Origin: Symbiodinium natans
Lineage: Eukaryota; Sar; Dinophyceae; Suessiales; Symbiodiniaceae
Direction of reading: 5' to 3'
Length of the DNA: 64,000 nt
NCBI GenBank assembly: GCA_905221605.1
Contig: CAJNDS010002146.1
Coordinates: 833,406-897,405 of the forward strand
Shown here: positions 49,037 to 59,996 of the stretch, piece after piece
Layout of the letters: each line of letters starts with the position of its first letter
Position numbering within the stretch: the first letter of the stretch is position 1
The notes under the pieces: generated by a model
Database searches by the model: none
What the model was told of the DNA's origin: nothing
Seen by the model: the letters and a program-made list of their open reading frames with translations, nothing else
Program-made: the position numbers and the translations under genes

Positions 49037-49196
49037 CCTGGAGCCTAAACCCTAAACTAGGCCACAAACCCTAAACCCAAACTCTGAGATTCACAAGACA
49101 TGCAGAACCCCAGAGCGAAACCCCTCCGGGCTTGGGAAGAGCTGGCCCTCCCTTGTTAGAGCTCAAGGGCCTTGGGATGAGTGGGCCCTGATCTTT

Positions 49197-49295
49197 CTGT
49201 TGGATAGCAGGGAATGAGGGAATGAGGTACCCTATATAATCCCTTAAAGGGTATTCTATAGGGCGCTAATGCACGCATTCCCTGCTAACCAACAG
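49197..49295. mobile_element. MITE family D copy
   Basis: 99 bp from CTGTTGGATAGCAGGGAATG to CATTCCCTGCTAACCAACAG, a near-perfect 20-bp inverted repeat. The interior CCCTATATAATCCCTTAAAG is typical of the family. Confidence 0.7.
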
Positions 49296-49299
49296 CAAG

Positions 49300-50139
49300 T
49301 AATCCCTAAGAGCGTGGAGTTAAGGCTTCTTGTAGGGTTTAGGGCTTGGGGTGTGCAGTGTTCAGGGCATCGGTTTCCAGTTCTACTCCCTCTAGAACCA
49401 TACTCAACATAACATGTTTAACTGCTCCATTTTAAGCTATGTAAAAAAAACCAAGGCAGCCCGGCATAGGGCTCGGAACATGGCACCCCCAGCATAGGGC
49501 TCGGGATTTCGTGCTGTAGGGAAGTTCACCACCAAGTCGCGATGCCGCGTCTGTTTGGCCTTCTGCTGACTTTCGCGGACTTTCCTCGCGACTTCTTAGA
49601 CACCCCTTGCGGGGCTGATGGGAGGACTGGTTAGGATTTAGGGTTTGGGGTTTAGGGCTCAGGCTTGTAAGTAACAGGTCACCATATTGAGGGCTTCACT
49701 TTCTCGATCCGCCTACTCTCCGCCCTCCTCATGTCGCACAGGTGCCTAGGCAAGGTTAGTGCTTGAAGGTTCGGGGTATTTGAGGGTTTTAACCCTAAAC
49801 CCTAAACCCTAAACCCTAAACCCTGAACCCTGAACCCTGAACCCTGAACCCTAAACCCTATGAGTTCAAACTAACCAAAGGGTTCGAGGTCAGAGGGCGT
49901 GGGGTTTAGGACCTTCCTGAAGAGCTTGAGGCGCTTTGGGTAGGGGATGCGAAGTACGGGCCCTTAGTTTAGGTCCCCTGCTATACAACCCCTATATACA
50001 GTATACAGAATAAGGGTCCATACTTCGGATCCCTTTAAACCCTCCCTAAACCCTAAACCCCAAACCCTAAACCCTAGCCCCTAGCTTTTGGGCATTCTGA
50101 GGCCGATGCGCGCCTCTGTTGGAATCTCCGTGAATTAGA
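49300..50139. other. No firmly supported gene
   Basis: A minus-strand open island at about 49688-49760 (HLCDMRRAESRRIEKVKPSI) is a weak exon candidate. Positions 49790-49862 are a CCCTAAA/CCCTGAA array. Positions 49945-50035 share a module with 9580-9660. Confidence 0.4.
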
Positions 50140-50297
50140 GGGTTCTTAGGGAAGGGGGGTTCAAGGGGGGTTTAGGGTTCAGGGTTTAGGGTAACCCAAG
50201 GTTCCCTAACACTCCCCACTACTCCCTGAAGGCTCCCTAGGCTTCCCTAAGGTTTCCTCGGTTCCTACCCCCATGAACCCCCCTCCCTTAAGAACCC
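50140..50297. mobile_element. MITE family E copy with telomere-like insert
   Basis: From GGGTTCTTAGGGAAGGGGGG to CCCTCCCTTAAGAACCC. Compared with 55117-55259, the stretch after TTCAAGGGG is replaced by about three TTTAGGG-like units (50168-50191) before TAACCCAAGG resumes. Confidence 0.65.
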
Positions 50298-50399
50298 TAC
50301 AAGTAAGGAACACTTTGAGGCAGCCACCAACCAATGCAGGGCGGCACGGTGAAGAGGGAACCCAAAACCCTGAGCTCTAAACCCTAAACCCTAAACGCT

Positions 50400-50590
50400 G
50401 GACCCTAAACCCTAAACCCTAAAAACCCTAAAAACCCTAAAAAACCCTAAAAAACCCTAAAAACCCTAAAAACCCTAAAAACCCTAAAAACCCTAAAAAC
50501 CCTAAAAACCCTAAAAACCCTAAAAACCCTAAAAACCCTAAAAACCCTAAAAACCCTAAAAACCCTAAAAACCCTAAAACCCCTAAAGCC
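50400..50590 (-). repeat. CCCTAAAAA 9-bp variant array
   Basis: About 18 units of CCCTAAAAA, a two-A expansion of CCCTAAA, with normal units at the left end. Confidence 0.9.
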
Positions 50591-50599
50591 TAATCCCTG

Positions 50600-51450
50600 A
50601 ACCCGAACCCGGGCCTGAGAAGTCACTAAACCCCGATGGCGAGATGGAAAGGAGGCACAAGTAAACCAGGAGCCGAAACAAGCTACCACCATGGTTCAGG
50701 CTTTTTCATGTTCAGAGTTTAGGGGTCTAGGGCTTTCATCGGAGATATCCCCCATATAACTAGCATAAAATGACCACACACACAAAAAAACAAAAAAAAC
50801 AAAAATCAGATTAAAAGTCTTTGCGAAATCCTCCATAGACCCAGGACCCTAAATCCCAGCAGCGAGCTTTTGGATGCCTCCTTCGCCGCCACACAGGCAG
50901 AGCCCGATACCCCTCAAGGAAATCTAACCGTTGAGGATCCCTTGTTAAGGAAATTTAGGGTTCTGGGTTTAGGATTTAGGGTTTAGGGTTTAGGATTTAG
51001 GGTTCAGGGTTTAGGGTTTAGGGTTCTTTAAAGTAGCGACCCCTTTTTAAGGAACTGCGGCTAACATGTTCCTTAAAGTAGGGATCCCTCGTAAGGGAAA
51101 ATGTGCGAAATATGTTTTTCTCTAAGTCTGGGGTTTAGGGTTCTGATTCGTACACAAGGATCCCTATATTTTAACAATTGCAATAGGGTTTCGGGGGGTA
51201 TTGTGGTACAATAAATAGGGATCATAAGGGAATGCTATTTGTAATTCTTCCGGCCCCTATTCTTCGTAGTCGAAGGTGCTTTAGTTAAGGAGCGTTGGGG
51301 GTCTCTTGGTCAAACCGACTAGGCAGTCCCGTAAACTCGCCGGGGGTGCTGGGGTTTAAGGCTTGTGGGGCTGTTGGGGGCGGTGGGGGGGAGTTGAGGG
51401 TTGGGTGCGGCTTCCTGGTGCTGGGGGCTTTCGGGCTTTAGGGCGTGTAA
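50600..51450. other. No recognisable gene
   Basis: A-rich tract near 50779-50805, TTTAGGG-like units at 50960-51025, and a family G repeat copy at 51183-51260. Confidence 0.4.
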
Positions 51451-51454
51451 TTCG

Positions 51455-51550
51455 GAGATGGTGAACTATCTGGAGCATACATCCAGGCTCAGTGAACCTC
51501 CCCCAGGCTGCCAGAAAGTAGCGAACAAGGGGCTCATCAAAGCCTCTAAG
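51455..51550 (+). CDS. Coding-like mini-exon, unknown
   Basis: 32 open plus-strand codons: EMVNYLEHTSRLSEPPPGCQ then KVANKGLIKASK. Protein-like composition; the opposite strand is poorer. Bounded by repeats. Confidence 0.35.
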
Positions 51551-51599
51551 CCGAATGCCTAAACCCCAACCCTCAATCCCTAAGCCCTACAACCCAATC

Positions 51600-52540
51600 C
51601 CTAAACCCTAAACCCTAAACCCTAAACCCTAAACCCTATAACCCTATAACCCCCGGCTCACTGCCGCTCTGCTCCGCGCCTGGGCGGGACTGATAAGATG
51701 CAAAGATTTTGGGTTTCGGCTTTATCTAAGGCTCCTATATAGTACCTTTTTGCGGTAGTGTACTCCCTAAACCCTAAACCCTAAACCCTAAACCCTAAAC
51801 CCCAAACCCCAAACCCTATAACTACCCCAAAAAGGAGCTACATTGGAACCTTCAGGGTAGGTGTTAGGGCTTAGCGCAATTTCTTGGGGCGTGGAGCTTT
51901 GAAGGTTTTGAGGGTTCCAGCTCAATGGACGGGTTGAGGTTAGGAGTCTTTTTGGGCACCTGAGATGCTAAGAAAGGAGCCAGGGGCTTAGGGTCTATTA
52001 GGGTCTATTAGGGTTTAGGGTTTAGGGTTTAGGGACACGAGGTCTGCCGCTCAAACTCTGGGCTTCGGGTTTAGGGTTTAGGGTTCAGGGAGCTTTTGGG
52101 AATCGACAATGACCCCAAGCCCCCAACGCTGAGGTAGGATGTTTCTTTCTGTTTGCGCCAAAGTATGTACATCCACCAACATTTCTGGGAACCCTTGTAC
52201 GCACTCACACCAGAAACCATGCTGTGGACCCTAATTCTAGCTGAAGCTGCTTCTTATCCACACTAGGCCTTCAAGCGACGCCAAAAAACACATAAATATG
52301 TACATATATGTATATATACTTTCCGGGGCTCCTAGTAAGAAAATGGATACTAGGATACAAGAAGCTCTCAACCCGAAACCCTAACCCTACTGAAGCCCAA
52401 ACCCTAAATCCTAAACCCTACAGCCCGTCGACCCTAAAACCCTATAACCCTACACCCTAAAACCCTAAACCCTAAACCCTAAACCCTACTCATGGGACCC
52501 ACTGTGGAAACGCTTTGTGTGTCTTGGCTAAGCGGAGGCG
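51600..52540. other. Repeat-rich DNA, no gene seen
   Basis: CCCTAAA runs at 51598-51650 and 51768-51820, TTTAGGG-like units at 52000-52095, a short TA-rich stretch at 52295-52318, and more CCCTAAA-like units at 52375-52490. Confidence 0.5.
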
Positions 52541-52640
52541 GTGACGAGAACGCGAAAACGCGAAAAACGCGAAAACCGCGAAAAACGCGAAAAGCGCGAA
52601 AACCGCGAAAAGCGCGAAAAACGCGAAAACCGCGAAACAA
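52541..52640 (+). repeat. GCGAAAA(A)C satellite, first block
   Basis: Nine- to ten-base units such as CGCGAAAAA repeated about ten times. The same unit forms the larger block at 53625-53830. Confidence 0.85.
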
Positions 52641-52985
52641 GGACAGAACACGTCCCTAAATTCCAAACCCTACAAGCCCTAAACTTACCCGAAACCGCCC
52701 CAAATAAACATGCTTTAAACCCTGAATGTGTCGTCAGAGTGGCCTGCGCGTAGCTCCAGGGGGGTATAGGGTTCAGGGTTTAGAGTTTCGACTTGGGGGT
52801 TGGGGATGGTTCAGGCGTTTAGGGTGGATTCTTAAGTATTGGAGTGGGTGCGGTTTAGGGTTTGTAGTTATAGGGCTGAGGTTTTAAGTTTTAAGGTTTC
52901 AGGGCTTAGGTCTGGGTTCGTTTGCTCCTTATCTCTCTGTCTGCCTCTCGGCCCTTCTCTCCTCTCTGTGTCTGTGTTCTCTAAC

Positions 52986-53270
52986 ACACACACACACACA
53001 CCCACACACGTATATACATATATATATATATATGTATATATGTATATATGTATAATATATGCATAGTATATGTATAATATGTGTATAATATATGTATATA
53101 TGTATATATGTATATATGTATATATGTATATATGTATATATGTATATATGTATATATGTATATATTTTTTTTTGTATAATATATGTCTAATATGTGTATA
53201 ATATCTGTATATATGTATATATGTATATATGTATATATGTATATATGTATATATGTATATATGTATAAGG
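52986..53270. repeat. CA and TATATGTA microsatellites
   Basis: (CA)n at 52985-53000, then long runs of the 8-mer TATATGTA with interruptions (TATAATATATG, a T-run at 53165-53173). Confidence 0.9.
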
Positions 53271-53624
53271 GATTCATGTGGTAGTGCATGCAAACAGAGT
53301 CCTCGTATGATGCTGAGCTCCTAACTGGTGAAGCTCTTTACACAGGGTTTTCTGGTTTGGGTTAAGGGTTTATGGGGTAGGGCTTAGGGCGGTTTATGGG
53401 CTAGAACTTGGGGCCTTGGATTTAGAGTTTGGGCCGTGCTTGCCTTGAGACAAACCCAGACGCCCAAGCTCTTTTATGTTGACGAAACATCCCTGTACAA
53501 AATCCCAAGCGCAGCAACCCAGCCTGGCAGACTTGCAACAGGCCGTCACAGTCCACGGCGTCGCTCTCATCCACCACTTCCGGCAGTCTTGAAAAGAGAC
53601 TCGTGCCGAGGGCTCGAACAGGAA

Positions 53625-53975
53625 AAACGGGAAAACGCGAAAAATGCGAAAAAACACGAAAAACGCGAAAAGCGCGAAAAGCGCGAAAAACGCGAAAAGC
53701 GCGAAAAACGCGAAAAAACGCGAAAAGCGCGAAAAACGCGAAAAACGCGAAAAGCGCGAAAAGCACGAAAAGCGCGAAAAGCGCGAAAAACGCGAACAGC
53801 GCGCAAAACGCGAAAAAAGCGACAAGCACGAACCTACATGCATGTTCTTTTTGGTTTTTGCGTTTTTATCGCTTTTCGGGTTTTTATCGTTTTTTGTGTT
53901 TTTCTTGGTTTTTGAGCTTTTCTTGTTTTTCGACTTTTTGCGTTTTTCTTGTTTTTTGCGTTTTTCGACATTTTG
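53625..53975. repeat. GCGAAAAAC satellite facing a GCGTTTTT satellite
   Basis: 53625-53830 is a block of CGCGAAAA/AACGCG units. After a short spacer holding CATGCATG, 53850-53975 is rich in GCGTTTTT and CGTTTTT, the complement. The two arms form a long imperfect inverted repeat. The phenylalanine/arginine-rich frames are artefacts. Confidence 0.8.
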
Positions 53976-54401
53976 CCCGTCTCCACGCAAACTCCGATAC
54001 GGTACGACGCGCGAAATGTTTCCTTAGGGGACCCGGAAGCCCCTGGGGTGAGCGCTCAGGGTTTAAGTGAGCGCGGGGCAAAACCTAGAGGCCACGACTG
54101 AGACGTTTCATTCAGGGTAGCGCTTTCGGGGTTAGGCATCGCTTTCTCGGGCGTGGTGTCCAGGGGGTATCGCGCTTGGGGGTTGGGTGCCGCTTCCGCC
54201 GCAAGTTTGCTATGTCCCGCCCCGAGCTACCTAGAGAGGCATGGGAGTTAGCTAGTCGCTCAAGTTTTGCGAATTCGGCGATTGCATCTGAATTACGCTT
54301 TTGGGGGCTTTGGGGGATTTTGGGGGTTTCGGGTTCAGTTTTTGGGCCAAGCCCGCGACTCAAACAGTACAAGACATTGTGCCCACTTGGAGATTGTTCT
54401 G

Positions 54402-54497
54402 CTGGTTCTTACTAGGGAATGATGTACCCTATACATACATATATATATATATATGTAAAAGTATACCCTTTAAGGGAGTATGTAGGGTAAGAACCAG
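54402..54497. mobile_element. MITE family D copy with TA expansion
   Basis: From CTGGTTCTTACTAGGGAATG to CCCTTTAAGGG...GGGTAAGAACCAG. A TA run at 54437-54452 replaces the middle. Confidence 0.6.
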
Positions 54498-54625
54498 GGG
54501 GGATTGTTCTGGACTAGACTCCCCCTACTCTCAGAGGGCTAGATAGAGGCCCCCCAAACGCCCTGAACTTGACGGGGTGCAGGGTGCATAGGGCTGGGAG
54601 CTAAACCCAGATATGTGATTCCCTA

Positions 54626-54735
54626 AGCCCTAAACCCTAAACCCTAACCCTAAACCCTAAACCCTAAACCCTAAACCCTAAACCCTAACCCCTAAACCCC
54701 TAAACCCTAAACCCTAAACCCTAAACCCTAAACCC
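54626..54735 (-). repeat. CCCTAAA telomere-like array
   Basis: About 15 units with CCCTAA and CCCCTAAA variants. A TTTAGGG/TCTAGGG block follows at 54843-55015. The unique stretch between them (54740-54840) is open on both strands. Confidence 0.9.
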
Positions 54736-55030
54736 ACCCTGCCGTCTTTGTCTCCGTGCAGCCCGGCCGATGTGCGGCTGCCTTTGAAACCGATGCTTTG
54801 TACAAGGCCTCTGCAGGCACGACATGCTTTCGGCTTGCATGTTGGGTTAGGGTTTAGGGTTTAGGGTCTAGGGTCTAGGGTCTAGGGTCTAGGATTTAGG
54901 GTTTAGGGTTTAAGGTTTAGGGGTTAGGGTTTAGGGTTTAGGGTTTAGGGCTTAGGTATGGTTTAGGGTTTGGGGTTTGGGGTTTAGCCTTTAGGGTTTG
55001 GGGTTTTGGGGTCTCGAAAACCTCTAAGGG

Positions 55031-55111
55031 TCAAAGCTTGCTCAGCGTGCTTTGCAGATCCTTCTCGCCGGCAAGCGTCTGGCCGCCGTTCTTCAAGAAG
55101 GACCTGATGGA
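55031..55111 (-). CDS. Coding-like mini-exon, unknown
   Basis: 26 minus-strand codons: SIRSFLKNGGQTLAGEKDLQ then STLSKL, then a TGA at 55031-55033. Strongly protein-like, with a MITE family E copy directly upstream at 55117. It could be a last exon. Confidence 0.4.
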   Translation of the reverse strand, partial: SIRSFLKNGGQTLAGEKDLQSTLSKL

Positions 55112-55116
55112 AAAAA

Positions 55117-55259
55117 GGGCTCTTAAGGGAGGGGGATTCAAGGGGAGTATGTAACCCAAGGTGCCCTAGTACTCCCTACTACTCCCTAAGGCTCCCTAAG
55201 CTTCCCTAAGGTTTCCTAGGTGCCTACCCACACATGAACCTCCCTCCCTTAAGAACCCC
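55117..55259. mobile_element. MITE family E copy
   Basis: 143 bp from GGGCTCTTAAGGGAGGGGG to CCTCCCTTAAGAACCCC. The interior has direct CTCCCTA and TTCCCTAAGG motifs. The most complete copy of the family. Confidence 0.7.
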
Positions 55260-55471
55260 ATCATGATGAAGGCCAACGCCATGATCCCTAAAACGGGAAC
55301 CTTTTCCGGGATTTCGTGTTGAGGGCTTCCCTAAACCCTAAACCCTAAACCCTAAAACCTAAACCCTAAATTTTGCAGGGTTTAGGGTTTCGGGGTCCTT
55401 GCTCTACAGCTCGCCCTCAGCTCGAAAAGACAACGAAACCTGAAAGCTCAGGAGCAAGGTCTAGGACTCGG

Positions 55472-55593
55472 CTTGGTAGCCCAGAAACCACATTATAATA
55501 AGGGCACCCTTTTTGGGGTTGGTTACTTTCTAAGGGAACCTTGAAGCACAAAAAGCAAAAAAAAACAGAAAAGTGTACCACTGGGCTACCAAG
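55472..55593. mobile_element. MITE family A copy with target duplication
   Basis: 122 bp with perfect 13-bp inverted ends CTTGGTAGCCCAG and CTGGGCTACCAAG, flanked by TCGG on both sides. The best evidence for the family's TIR and 4-bp duplication. Confidence 0.8.
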
Positions 55594-56100
55594 TCGGAGG
55601 CTTTGGGGCTCCTAAGCCACCAAAGCCCCACAAACCTAAATTGTGGTTGACTGTTTAGGGTTTAGGGAAAACCCCCTAAACCCTGAAACCCTGAGCAGAC
55701 TGAGCCCTGAGCTAGGATTCAGATTCTTGGGAGTAGGTTTAGGGTTCAAGTGTAGGTTTAGGGTTTGGTGTTCAGGCCTTATGGGGAGGGTCTTTAAGGA
55801 AATAGAAATAGAAAGGGTACCCGGAATGATGGACATGTGACGCTCCTAGCTACCAACTATCAAGCCATCAGCACAAAGTCTGACTTCACCCCCCGTCTAA
55901 CCTAAGAAAGCCCGTATGGGGTTGAGGCTTTGGGGCTTGGCCCTACCCCTAAAATCCCCAAACCACACAATCCCGAAACTCCCTAAAGTCCCAAACCCTA
56001 GGCCCCCCAAAAAAGGCCTCTTTCCGGTTCCCCTCAAGCCTCAACCCTCAACCCTAAACTCCCCCGCCCTTCCTTGGGGTCCCATGAGGTTCGGCTGAGC

Positions 56101-56193
56101 TCAGCGCTCCATGCGCTGCCGCGCTTGAGGTCCCCGGGCCGACCGGTAGAACAGCATCAAGTTCTCCTTTAAGGCCTGCCCAGCAGGACTTGT
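56101..56193 (-). CDS. Coding-like exon with a repeated module
   Basis: 30 codons and a TGA on the minus strand: TSPAGQALKENLMLFYRSAR then GPQARQRMER. The segment QALKENLMLFY is repeated downstream of 56193 in three further copies (see 56148-56682). Unknown protein. Confidence 0.4.
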   Translation of the reverse strand, partial: TSPAGQALKENLMLFYRSARGPQARQRMER

Positions 56194-56682
56194 TGGGGTA
56201 TGAATTAGGGTTTCGGGTTTCGGGTTTAGGGGTATCTGGGGTATTAGGGTAAGCATCAAGTTCTCCTTAATGCCTGCCCACGGGCTTCTTTGGGGTATGT
56301 AGGGTTTAGGGTTAAGTTTGGCATTTTGGGCATTTAGGGTATTTAGGGTATTTAGTGTATTTAGGGCATTTAGGGCTGGGGGTGTAGAAGAGCATCAAGT
56401 TCTCCTTCAGTTCCTTCCCACAGGCTTCTTTGGGGTATGTCGGGTGTTTTGGGTATTTTGGGTACTTAGGGTCTTTAAGGAATTTAGAGTATTTAGGGAA
56501 TTTAGAGTATTTAGGGAATTTAGGGTCCATAGGCATAGGCCATTTAGGGTACTTGGGGTATTCAGGGTCTTTAGGGTCTCTGGGTGTTTTTCTAGGGTCT
56601 TTAGGGTATTTTGGGTCTGGGGGTGTAGACGAGCATTAAGTTCTCCTTCAAGGCTCGCCAAAAGATTTTTTGGGGGCATGTA
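56148..56682 (-). repeat. Four copies of an exon-like 50-60-bp unit
   Basis: The plus-strand core AGCATCAAGTTCTCCTT followed by GCCTGCCCA...TTGGGGTATG occurs at about 56148-56204, 56250-56303, 56388-56442 and 56629-56682, separated by ATTTAGGGT-type repeats. On the minus strand copies encode variants of KENLMLFY. Confidence 0.65.
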
Positions 56683-57001
56683 GGGTTTAGGGTTTGTGTA
56701 GGTATTTGGGGCTCAGGGTTTGGGGTGCAGAAGGTACTTAGGGCTTTCCAGGGCTGGCGAGGGTTTCTGGCTTTTGGGGCTTCTTATGGGGTATTTAGGG
56801 TTGTGTCAGGGATGGAAGGTTGGGAGTTGAGAGGGTGCTTAGGGCTTAGGGTTGAGGGTTTAAAGGGCATTTAGTGTATTTAGGGTGTGCAGGGCTTCTG
56901 GTTGAGGGTTTCGGGTTGCGGGTTTGGGGTTTGTGGGGTACTATAGGGGTCGGAAGAATTACTAGTACTATTCCCTGCCGTATATTTATACTGTAATAAC
57001 T

Positions 57002-57416
57002 TCAGTACAAACTGCCTCGTGGATTCTCTACGGACCACGGCAACCCGAGTCCGTCGCACTGCAGGATTTTTCGGGACACGGAGCTGTATAGACAGTTCGC
57101 GTTACGCACCCTTTCTTGTTGCTGTCCTGAGAGATGTGGAAGGCCGTCTGGATCTCTGCTCGTGAGAGCGCAGCGGCTGGGGGCCTCCATGCTGAGGAAT
57201 CTCCCGGGCACGGGAAGCAGTGCCGCATGGTGGGGCAATTGCCACCGCAGCCACCGCACCCGAGCTGATCCACGCCAACAAAATTTCTTGGTGCTCATGG
57301 GACGCAAGATCCAATGAAACATCCGGCCCCTTGGCGTGTTTATGCCGAATATGGTCAACACCACAAGCAAGCATACTTGGCGTGTTTATGCCGAATATGG
57401 TCAACACCACAAGCAA
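57002..57416 (-). pseudogene. Frameshifted MTase-like domain remnant
   Basis: Two minus frames share one homologous segment. The first (57416 to about 57170) contains GPDVSLDLASHEHQEILLAW then AIAPPCGTASRAREI. The second continues with RDPDGLPHLSGQQQERVRNA and PWSVENPRGSLY to 57002. APPCGT and ENP match the PPC and ENV signature positions of C5-methyltransferase-like folds, and this layout recurs, as I remember, in many dinoflagellate retroelement proteins. A frameshift between the halves and the lack of flanking ORF make it a relic. It differs from the MTase-like domain of ORF3 in the 20-kb element. Confidence 0.5.
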
Positions 57417-57422
57417 GCATAC
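57331..57422. repeat. 46-bp perfect tandem duplication
   Basis: The unit beginning TTGGCGTGTTTATGCCGAAT occurs at 57331-57376 and 57377-57422 without differences. It overlaps the 5' part of the MTase-like relic. Confidence 0.95.
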
Positions 57423-57429
57423 CTCGGTC

Positions 57430-59990
57430 GAGACATGCTGCAGTTAGGCGGGCGGATCCCGCGAAAATTTCAAACAATAACCCCCCCTAAAACCCTATTC
57501 TCATTATAAGGCCCCTATATTATTTGGGCTTTAGAGGCTTGCGGTTTCAGGTGTGCGGATTTAGGGTGAGGGTTTTTTTACGCAGGTCCTTTTGGCACCT
57601 GCCAACGTGCAGGTTCCTGTCGGGGTATCCGCGCATAAACCACAAACCCTAAACCCTAATCCGTTGTTGGGTTTAGATTGCAGGGATGAAGTCTACGGTC
57701 AGCTTCAAGGCTTCCTGCCTGGACCTGCAAAACAGAAGAGCCCAAAACCCATAAAACAGGACAACTTTTACAGACTTTGGGGATTGCGGCAAACCCTAAA
57801 CCCTAGACCCTAACCCTTAGAACGCTAAAGCCTAAAACCGTAAACCCAAACCCCTCAACCATAATTCAACCCAAACTCCCAAACTCCCAAACTCCCCAAA
57901 CTCGAAGCCCTAAACCCACCTAAACTTTAAACCATGAACCCAACTTTAACCCCTAAACCCTAAACCCACCTAAACTTTAAACCCGAAAAAAACTAAACTT
58001 GAAACCCTAAACCCACCTAAACTCGAAACCCTGACGCCTACCAGCATCACCAGCTCCGGCCTCCGTGTGCGGCATGCGCTCGGCCGCCAAAACCGCCTGA
58101 AGTACAGACCCAGGGGCAGGCTGAGGGCTTTCGGGTTCAGGGTTCAGGGTTCAGGGTTAAGGGTTTAGGGTTTAGGGTTTAGGGTTTACGGTTTAGGGTT
58201 TAGGGTTTCGGGTTTAGGGCTTGGGGTTAGGGCTTATAGAGTTTAAGGTGTAGGGTTTTGTTTCGGGTTCAGGGTAGGCTGTCGGGTTTCAGAGGTTCAG
58301 GGCTTCGGGCTGAGGATTGCATTCCGGATCGGAACAAGAGGAAAGCTTACATGGCATCCTACACCCCCCATCCTAACCGCCCCCAGCCCGAAACAAGGCC
58401 ACAGAGCCCTTAACTAAGCCCTCGTCGGGTGGGGGGGTAGGATAGTCCTAAACCCCAACCCCAAACCCTAAATACCAAACCCCAAGGCCCTAAACCCTAA
58501 ACCCTAAACCCTAAACCCTAAACCCTATCAACCCTATCAACCCCAAACCCCAAACCCCAAGCCCTAAACCCGAAACCCTAAACCCTAAACCCCAAACCCT
58601 AAACCCCAAACACTACGCAGCATCCCACAAACCCAAGCCACGGGCCTCCTTGGCACAGCGCAGCGCCTGCAAGGAAACTGCTGCAGGGCGCTCAGTCTAA
58701 GGTTGGAACCATGGGCTGGTTTAGCGTCTAGGGTTTAGGGTTTCGGGTTTAGGGTTTAGGGTTTGGGGTCTGGGGTCTAGGGTCTAGGGTCTTGTTTAAA
58801 GGGATTAAAAGGGATCCGAAGGCTGGGCCTTTATTATGTGTAGTGTACAAAAGGGTTCTAGAACAGGGGACCCGATTTTTTAGGGCCCATACTGGGGATC
58901 AGGGAACCGCAGGAAGCTGATCAAGTCCCAAGTTCTGATTGCTTTAGGGGTTAGGGTTTGTAGTAGGGTTTAGGGTTTCTAGGGTTTATAGTAGGGTTTA
59001 GGGTTTATGTTAGGGCTTAGGGTTTATATTGGGGTTTAGGGTTTATAGGGTTTAGGTTCAGGATTTCGGGGGTTTAGTGTTTAGGGTTTATATGGTTTAT
59101 CTTAGGGTTTAGCTTTCGGGGATTAGGGTTTGGGATCTTTGGCTCTAAAAACCCTTAAACCTGAAAACCCAAAATTTGACATGGAGTCGAACTGCGATTT
59201 CGCAGCCTTAACAATATAGATCCCTTGGATCTACTATTTGCTTAAGAAGCAAGAAGCCCCGGAAAATTGAAAAAGTCTTCCTTAGAAGGGTTTTTATAGG
59301 GATGCTACCTTTTCTGTTTGTGGGGTTCTTAGCTGTGAATATTTTAGATGATTGTAATTAAAGAGGGATTACAAGTGTCAGCGGACAACATGTGCATATT
59401 TTCTACGCGACGATGATAACAGGGATGGTCTTGGAAGATATCTAGGCCCCTGCATTACTAGACCCAGGAGGAATAAAAGCTGTGCCCCTTTCTATGGTTT
59501 TGAGGGGATAAAAAGGGAACCCCCAACCCTAAAAAAAGGAAATATGGGCCTACTCTGGGTCCTAGATGAACTTACTTCTCCAATAACCCAGCAAAAAAAG
59601 AGCTTCAACCTTATTCCTACTAAACAAGAAACAAGCAAAAGTTTAAAAGTTCGTCCATGGGCGAAGTAAGCTAACTGCCCCCAAGGCCTCCGGAGGGAAA
59701 GATGCCAGCCGGGCAGCTAAGGCGTCCACGTGCGCCTGACACGAAGTTGGGGCGTAGGGTTTAGGGTTTACGGTTTAGGGCTTAGGGTTTAGGGTTGGCT
59801 TCGGATGTCAGCCTGACCCTCCCTGCCCCTCTGAAACCCTAAGCCCTGATAGGAAGAGTTGTGCAAGTGCCAGGGAGGGCGGTTTAGGGTTTAGGGTTTA
59901 GGGTTTAGGGTTTAGGGTTTAGGCCCGGAAGCGTGTATTGGTTCCGGAAAGCACAAAACGGCTCGTGGCTTGAGCTCTGGAACTTAAGAT
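57430..59990. other. Repeat-rich DNA with weak exon candidates
   Basis: Degenerate CCCTAAA/CCTAAACT tracts at 57790-58030 and 58440-58620; TTTAGGG-like tracts at 58150-58290, 58725-58790, 58940-59060 and 59885-59920. Positions 58020-58120 are open on the plus strand. A short minus island, ALRCAKEARGL, lies near 58635-58667 directly after TTCCTTGCAG, which looks like a 3' splice site. Positions 59150-59650 are unique with no gene seen. Confidence 0.4.
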
Positions 59991-59996
59991 CCAGCA

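Noticed and set aside
52868-53293. 141-codon tyrosine/isoleucine-rich ORF
   Set aside because: It is a translation of the TATATGTA microsatellite.
53394-53990. 198-codon phenylalanine/arginine-rich ORF
   Set aside because: It is a translation of the GCGAAAAAC satellite and its complement.
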